In this document: positions 60,893-64,000 of the stretch, in pieces
How the letters are laid out: each line of letters starts with the position of its first letter
How positions within the stretch are numbered: the stretch's first letter is position 1
NCBI RefSeq assembly: GCF_036884275.1
Contig: NZ_CP145607.1
Coordinates: 372,001-436,000, forward strand
Source: Sphingomonas kaistensis
GTDB lineage: Bacteria; Pseudomonadota; Alphaproteobacteria; Sphingomonadales; Sphingomonadaceae
Direction: 5' to 3'
DNA length: 64,000 nt
Made by a program: the position numbers and the translations under genes
Notes under the pieces: generated by a model
Database searches by the model: none
The model's input: the letters and a program-made list of their open reading frames with translations, nothing else
Told to the model about the DNA's origin: nothing

Positions 60893-62680
60893 ATGAGCAC
60901 GCACACCGACCGCCTCGCCGCCCTTCGCCAGCAGCTTGCCGCCCAGGGCCTCGACGGCTTCGTCATTCCGCTGACCGACGAGCATATGAGTGAATATGTC
61001 GGGAGCTACGCGCAGCGATTGGGCTGGCTGACCGGGTTCGAGGGCTCGGCCGGGTCGGCGGCGGTGCTGACGGACAAGGCGGCGATCTTCACCGACGGAC
61101 GCTATACGCTGCAGGTGCGCCAGCAGGTGGACGGAGCGAACTGGTCCTATGAGCCGGTGCCGGAATCGAGCCCGGCCGACTGGCTCAAGGCCCATGCCCA
61201 GGCGGGCGCGCGGATCGGCTACGACCCGTGGCTGCACCGCGGCGACTGGGTCAAGAACACCCGCGAGATGCTGGCCGCCAAGGGCGCCGAGCTGGTCGCG
61301 GTGACGGACAATCCGATCGATGCGATCTGGGAAGGCAAGCCGGAGCCGAGCAAGGCGGCGCTGATCGTTCATCCCGAGCGGCTGGCCGGCCGGTCGAGCG
61401 CGGACAAGCGCCAGGCGGTGGCCGATTGGCTGGGCGAACAAGGCGCCGATGCGGCGGTGCTGGCGGCGCTCGATTCGATCGCCTGGACCTTCAACCTGCG
61501 CGGAAGCGACGTCGCGCGGACGCCGGTCGGGCTGGCGTTCGCGCTGGTGCATAGTGATGGCACCGCCGACCTATTCGTCGAGGGCGAAAAGGTGACCGCC
61601 GAGCTGCGCCAGCACCTCGGCAACGGGGTGCGGCTGCACGAGCGGGCGGAGTTCACGGCCAAGCTCGGCGAGCTTGGCGGCAAGACGGTGGCGGTCGATC
61701 CCGAGCGGTCGGTGGCGGCGATCAGCGAGGCGCTGGAGGGCGCGGGCGCGACCATCATCGCGTTGCGCGATCCCACCGTGCTGCCGCGCGCGATCAAAAA
61801 CGAGGCCGAGATTGCCGGCCAGCGCGCTGCGCAGACCCGCGACGGCGCGGTGATGACGCGGTTCCTGAAATGGGTCGGTGAGCATGAGGGCGAGCTCGAC
61901 GAACTCAAGGCCTCCGACCGACTGGAAGCGATCCGCCGCGAGGATCCGAGCTTGCGCGACCTGTCGTTCGACAGCATCTCGGCGTTCGGCGCCAATGCCG
62001 CGAGCCCGCATTATCATTCGACCGAAAAGTCGAACGTGCCGTTTCAGCCCGGCTCGCTCTACCTGATCGATTCGGGCGGGCAGTATGAGGACGGCACCAC
62101 CGACATCACCCGCACGGTCGCGGTGGGCGAGCCGAGCCAGGAGATGCGCGAGCGGTTCACCCGCGTGTTGCAAGGCCATATCGCGATCGACCGGGCGCTG
62201 TTCCCCAAGGGGACGCGCGGCGGTCAGCTCGACAGCTTCGCGCGGCGGCCGTTGTGGGAAGCGGGCCTCGATTATGCGCACGGCACCGGCCACGGGGTCG
62301 GCAGCTTCCTGTCGGTCCACGAAGGCCCGCAGCGAATCGCGCCGGTGGGCGGCGCCTATGCCGGGGGCGACGAGCCGCTGCAGGCCGGAATGATCCTGTC
62401 GAACGAGCCCGGCTATTACAAGGAAGGCGCCTACGGCATCCGGATCGAGAATTTAGTACTGGTGGTCGAAAAGGACGTCCCCGGCGCGGAGAAGCCGATG
62501 CTCGGGTTCGAGACAATGACCTTTGCGCCGATCGACCGGCGGCTAATCGTCACCGACATGCTGAGCGCCGACGAGCGGGGATGGGTCGATGCCTATCATG
62601 CCGAGGTCGTGCGGCGGATCGGGCCGGGCCTTGGTGCCGAAGACCGCGCGTGGCTTCAGGAGCAGTGCGCGCCTCTTTAA
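60893..62680 (+). CDS. pepP: Xaa-Pro aminopeptidase (M24B)
   Basis: The 595-aa cytosolic enzyme has two N-terminal creatinase-like domains (~1-290) and a C-terminal pita-bread catalytic domain. Metal ligands: Asp in LIDSGGQYEDGTTDITRT, His in HGTGHGVGSFLSVHEGP, Glu in LSNEPGYYKEGAYGIRIENL and a final Glu in GFETMTF. It removes an N-terminal residue preceding proline. The long three-domain form resembles eukaryotic/bacterial XPNPEP1-type enzymes. Adjacent to a prolyl oligopeptidase, so peptide turnover is a shared theme. Confidence 0.94.
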   Translation: MSTHTDRLAALRQQLAAQGLDGFVIPLTDEHMSEYVGSYAQRLGWLTGFEGSAGSAAVLTDKAAIFTDGRYTLQVRQQVDGANWSYEPVPESSPADWLKAHAQAGARIGYDPWLHRGDWVKNTREMLAAKGAELVAVTDNPIDAIWEGKPEPSKAALIVHPERLAGRSSADKRQAVADWLGEQGADAAVLAALDSIAWTFNLRGSDVARTPVGLAFALVHSDGTADLFVEGEKVTAELRQHLGNGVRLHERAEFTAKLGELGGKTVAVDPERSVAAISEALEGAGATIIALRDPTVLPRAIKNEAEIAGQRAAQTRDGAVMTRFLKWVGEHEGELDELKASDRLEAIRREDPSLRDLSFDSISAFGANAASPHYHSTEKSNVPFQPGSLYLIDSGGQYEDGTTDITRTVAVGEPSQEMRERFTRVLQGHIAIDRALFPKGTRGGQLDSFARRPLWEAGLDYAHGTGHGVGSFLSVHEGPQRIAPVGGAYAGGDEPLQAGMILSNEPGYYKEGAYGIRIENLVLVVEKDVPGAEKPMLGFETMTFAPIDRRLIVTDMLSADERGWVDAYHAEVVRRIGPGLGAEDRAWLQEQCAPL

Positions 62681-62760
62681 GAAATAGAGCTTAGCTCAGC
62701 CCTAAGACTTCCTGAATGCATGTCGCTCGTGCATGATGAGGGAAAGTAAGGGGGAGCGTA

Positions 62761-64000
62761 ATGGCTTATTTCGTCGGCACCGCGGGCAATGACAACCTCA
62801 CTGGCGGTGACGAATCCGACTACATGGACGGCAATGGCGGTAACGACCAGTTGTCGGGTGGCAACGGATCGGACTCTATCGCCGGCAATCAGGGCGAAGA
62901 CATTCTCTACGGCGGGGAAGGCAACGACGATCTCTACAGCGGAGATCGCTCCCCTTACTTTTTCCTTCCCTATTACGATAATCCCATCGTTCTGCCTCTG
63001 GTCGACAGGGGAGCCGAGCGCGACTCGCTGAACGGCGGAAGCGGCGACGACCGGCTGTTCGCCGGCTTTGGCGACAACGTCGATGGTGGAGTAGGTAACG
63101 ATTCGCTGTTCATCAGTTTTCTTGCAGCGACAAGCGGCGTTAACGCCGACTTCAGCCAGTCAACGCTGTCGATCGGCGGCGGAATCATCACCGGCATCGA
63201 GAATATCAGCTTCGTCGAGGGCAGTAACTTCGACGACTTCATCAATGTCGCCTCGCCCGGATCGAACGGTTATTCGGATCGCACCACCGTGTTCGGCATG
63301 GGCGGCAACGACATCCTGCTTGCCGGATATTACACCGCCTACCTCGATGGTGGAGACGGCAACGACATCGTCGACGGGCGTGGCAGCCAGTATATCCAGG
63401 CCGTCATCGGCGGCGCCGGCGATGACGTTCTTTACACCAATTCCAATACCTTCGCGCGCGCCGACGGCGGCGACGGCAACGACCGGATCTTTGCCCACGG
63501 CAAGATCGACGGCGGTGCCGGCGACGATTATATCGAGATCCAATACAGCTATTACGGCGGCGAAGTATCCGGCGGTTCCGGCAACGACGAGATCCGAGCC
63601 GCAACCAATCCTGCGCTCATCGCCGGCGGTTCTGGCGCCGATCTCATCATCGGCCACATCGGCAACGACAGGCTTGGATCGGCCGATTTCGGTCCTTACC
63701 CGAACATCCTCGCCGACGACATGGGGCTCGAACAGGATACGATCTACGGCGTCGACGGGGACGATCTCATTGCCGGCGGCTATGGCGACAATCTCGATGG
63801 TGGCGTCGGGCAGGATACCCTGCGCTATTCGATGGGCGGCCTGACCCAGGGTATCGATTTCGACACCGCCATCTTTGCGCCGGGTCAGTTCGTGACGATC
63901 GGCGGCGGCACGGTCGTGAATTTCGAAACGCTGGCTTATTTCCGGGCGACCGAGTTCGACGATATCATTCGCGTCGCCACGCAGACCGGCTCTCTCGAAG
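62761..64000 (+). CDS. RTX-type calcium-binding repeat protein, 3' end beyond window
   Basis: The frame is open from ATG 62761, 5 nt after GGGGGAG, to the edge (413 codons seen). Many glycine-aspartate nonapeptides (GTAGNDNLTGG, GGNGSDSIAGN, GGEGNDDLYSG, GGAGDDVLYT, GGSGNDEIRAA) form calcium-binding parallel beta-rolls, interspersed with longer loops such as FADFSQSTLSIGGGI-like stretches. No signal peptide is present, as expected for type I secretion through a C-terminal signal that lies outside the window. An adhesin, S-layer-like or enzyme-linked RTX protein; no catalytic domain is visible yet. Confidence 0.9.
   Translation, partial: MAYFVGTAGNDNLTGGDESDYMDGNGGNDQLSGGNGSDSIAGNQGEDILYGGEGNDDLYSGDRSPYFFLPYYDNPIVLPLVDRGAERDSLNGGSGDDRLFAGFGDNVDGGVGNDSLFISFLAATSGVNADFSQSTLSIGGGIITGIENISFVEGSNFDDFINVASPGSNGYSDRTTVFGMGGNDILLAGYYTAYLDGGDGNDIVDGRGSQYIQAVIGGAGDDVLYTNSNTFARADGGDGNDRIFAHGKIDGGAGDDYIEIQYSYYGGEVSGGSGNDEIRAATNPALIAGGSGADLIIGHIGNDRLGSADFGPYPNILADDMGLEQDTIYGVDGDDLIAGGYGDNLDGGVGQDTLRYSMGGLTQGIDFDTAIFAPGQFVTIGGGTVVNFETLAYFRATEFDDIIRVATQTGSLE

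Overview
The window reads as chromosomal DNA from a GC-rich alphaproteobacterium, most probably a sphingomonad (Sphingomonadales). This rests on the extreme GC codon bias, two S46 dipeptidyl-peptidases, a long TonB-dependent receptor paired with an MHS-family permease, a penicillin-acylase homologue, and many ATGA/GTGA stop-start overlaps. I recognised families by eye from motifs; no database search was run.

Backbone, left part (1-25.3 kb). A peptidase/hydrolase block holds an S46 peptidase cut by the window edge, an M28 peptidase coupled to a penicillin acylase, an amidohydrolase and a second S46 peptidase. A glycosyltransferase block follows: a GT4 facing a three-gene overlapping operon of sucrose-phosphate-synthase/phosphatase fusion, GT28-like and GT2-like genes. 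Next come a large hybrid histidine kinase, a TonB receptor-MHS permease pair, and a divergent DctB/DctD-type two-component system. Two matching inverted repeats (TCCGA-N4-TCGGA) lie just upstream of dctB.

Genomic island (25,283-55,091, about 30 kb). It is bounded by a 45-bp direct repeat equal to the 3' part of a tRNA-Thr(CGU) gene. The intact tRNA is at the right end and the orphan 3' fragment at the left end. Codon use is less GC-biased than in the flanks. The left third is a defence locus: a C5-cytosine methyltransferase read leftward, then a tightly overlapping rightward operon of AIPR protein, a ~900-aa DrmE-like protein, a NERD-SF1 helicase, a DrmA-like helicase, a DrmB-like DUF1998 protein and a Vsr nuclease. 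This looks like a class-2 DISARM relative with no phospholipase-D DrmC and with added AIPR, NERD-helicase and Vsr parts. The middle carries two GIY-YIG-like proteins, a PDZ/SHOCT-EEP-HD operon and an unknown two-gene unit with a putative PD-(D/E)XK domain beside glycine/alanine-rich hydrophobic segments. The right third carries the tyrosine integrase, a RepB-like primase/ATPase with a structured non-coding stretch upstream (possible origin), a DUF4230 gene, a uracil-DNA-glycosylase-like gene followed by a PD-(D/E)XK/DUF5655-like gene, and an AlbA_2 (Schlafen-type) protein next to the tRNA.

Backbone, right part (55.1-64 kb). After the tRNA come a class II aldolase and a maleylacetoacetate-isomerase-like GST, then an intergenic gap with two different repeat families. 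These are followed by a thioesterase, an M1/M61-like metallopeptidase and an S9 prolyl oligopeptidase in one overlapping operon, a divergent M24B aminopeptidase P, and the start of an RTX-type calcium-binding protein that runs off the window.
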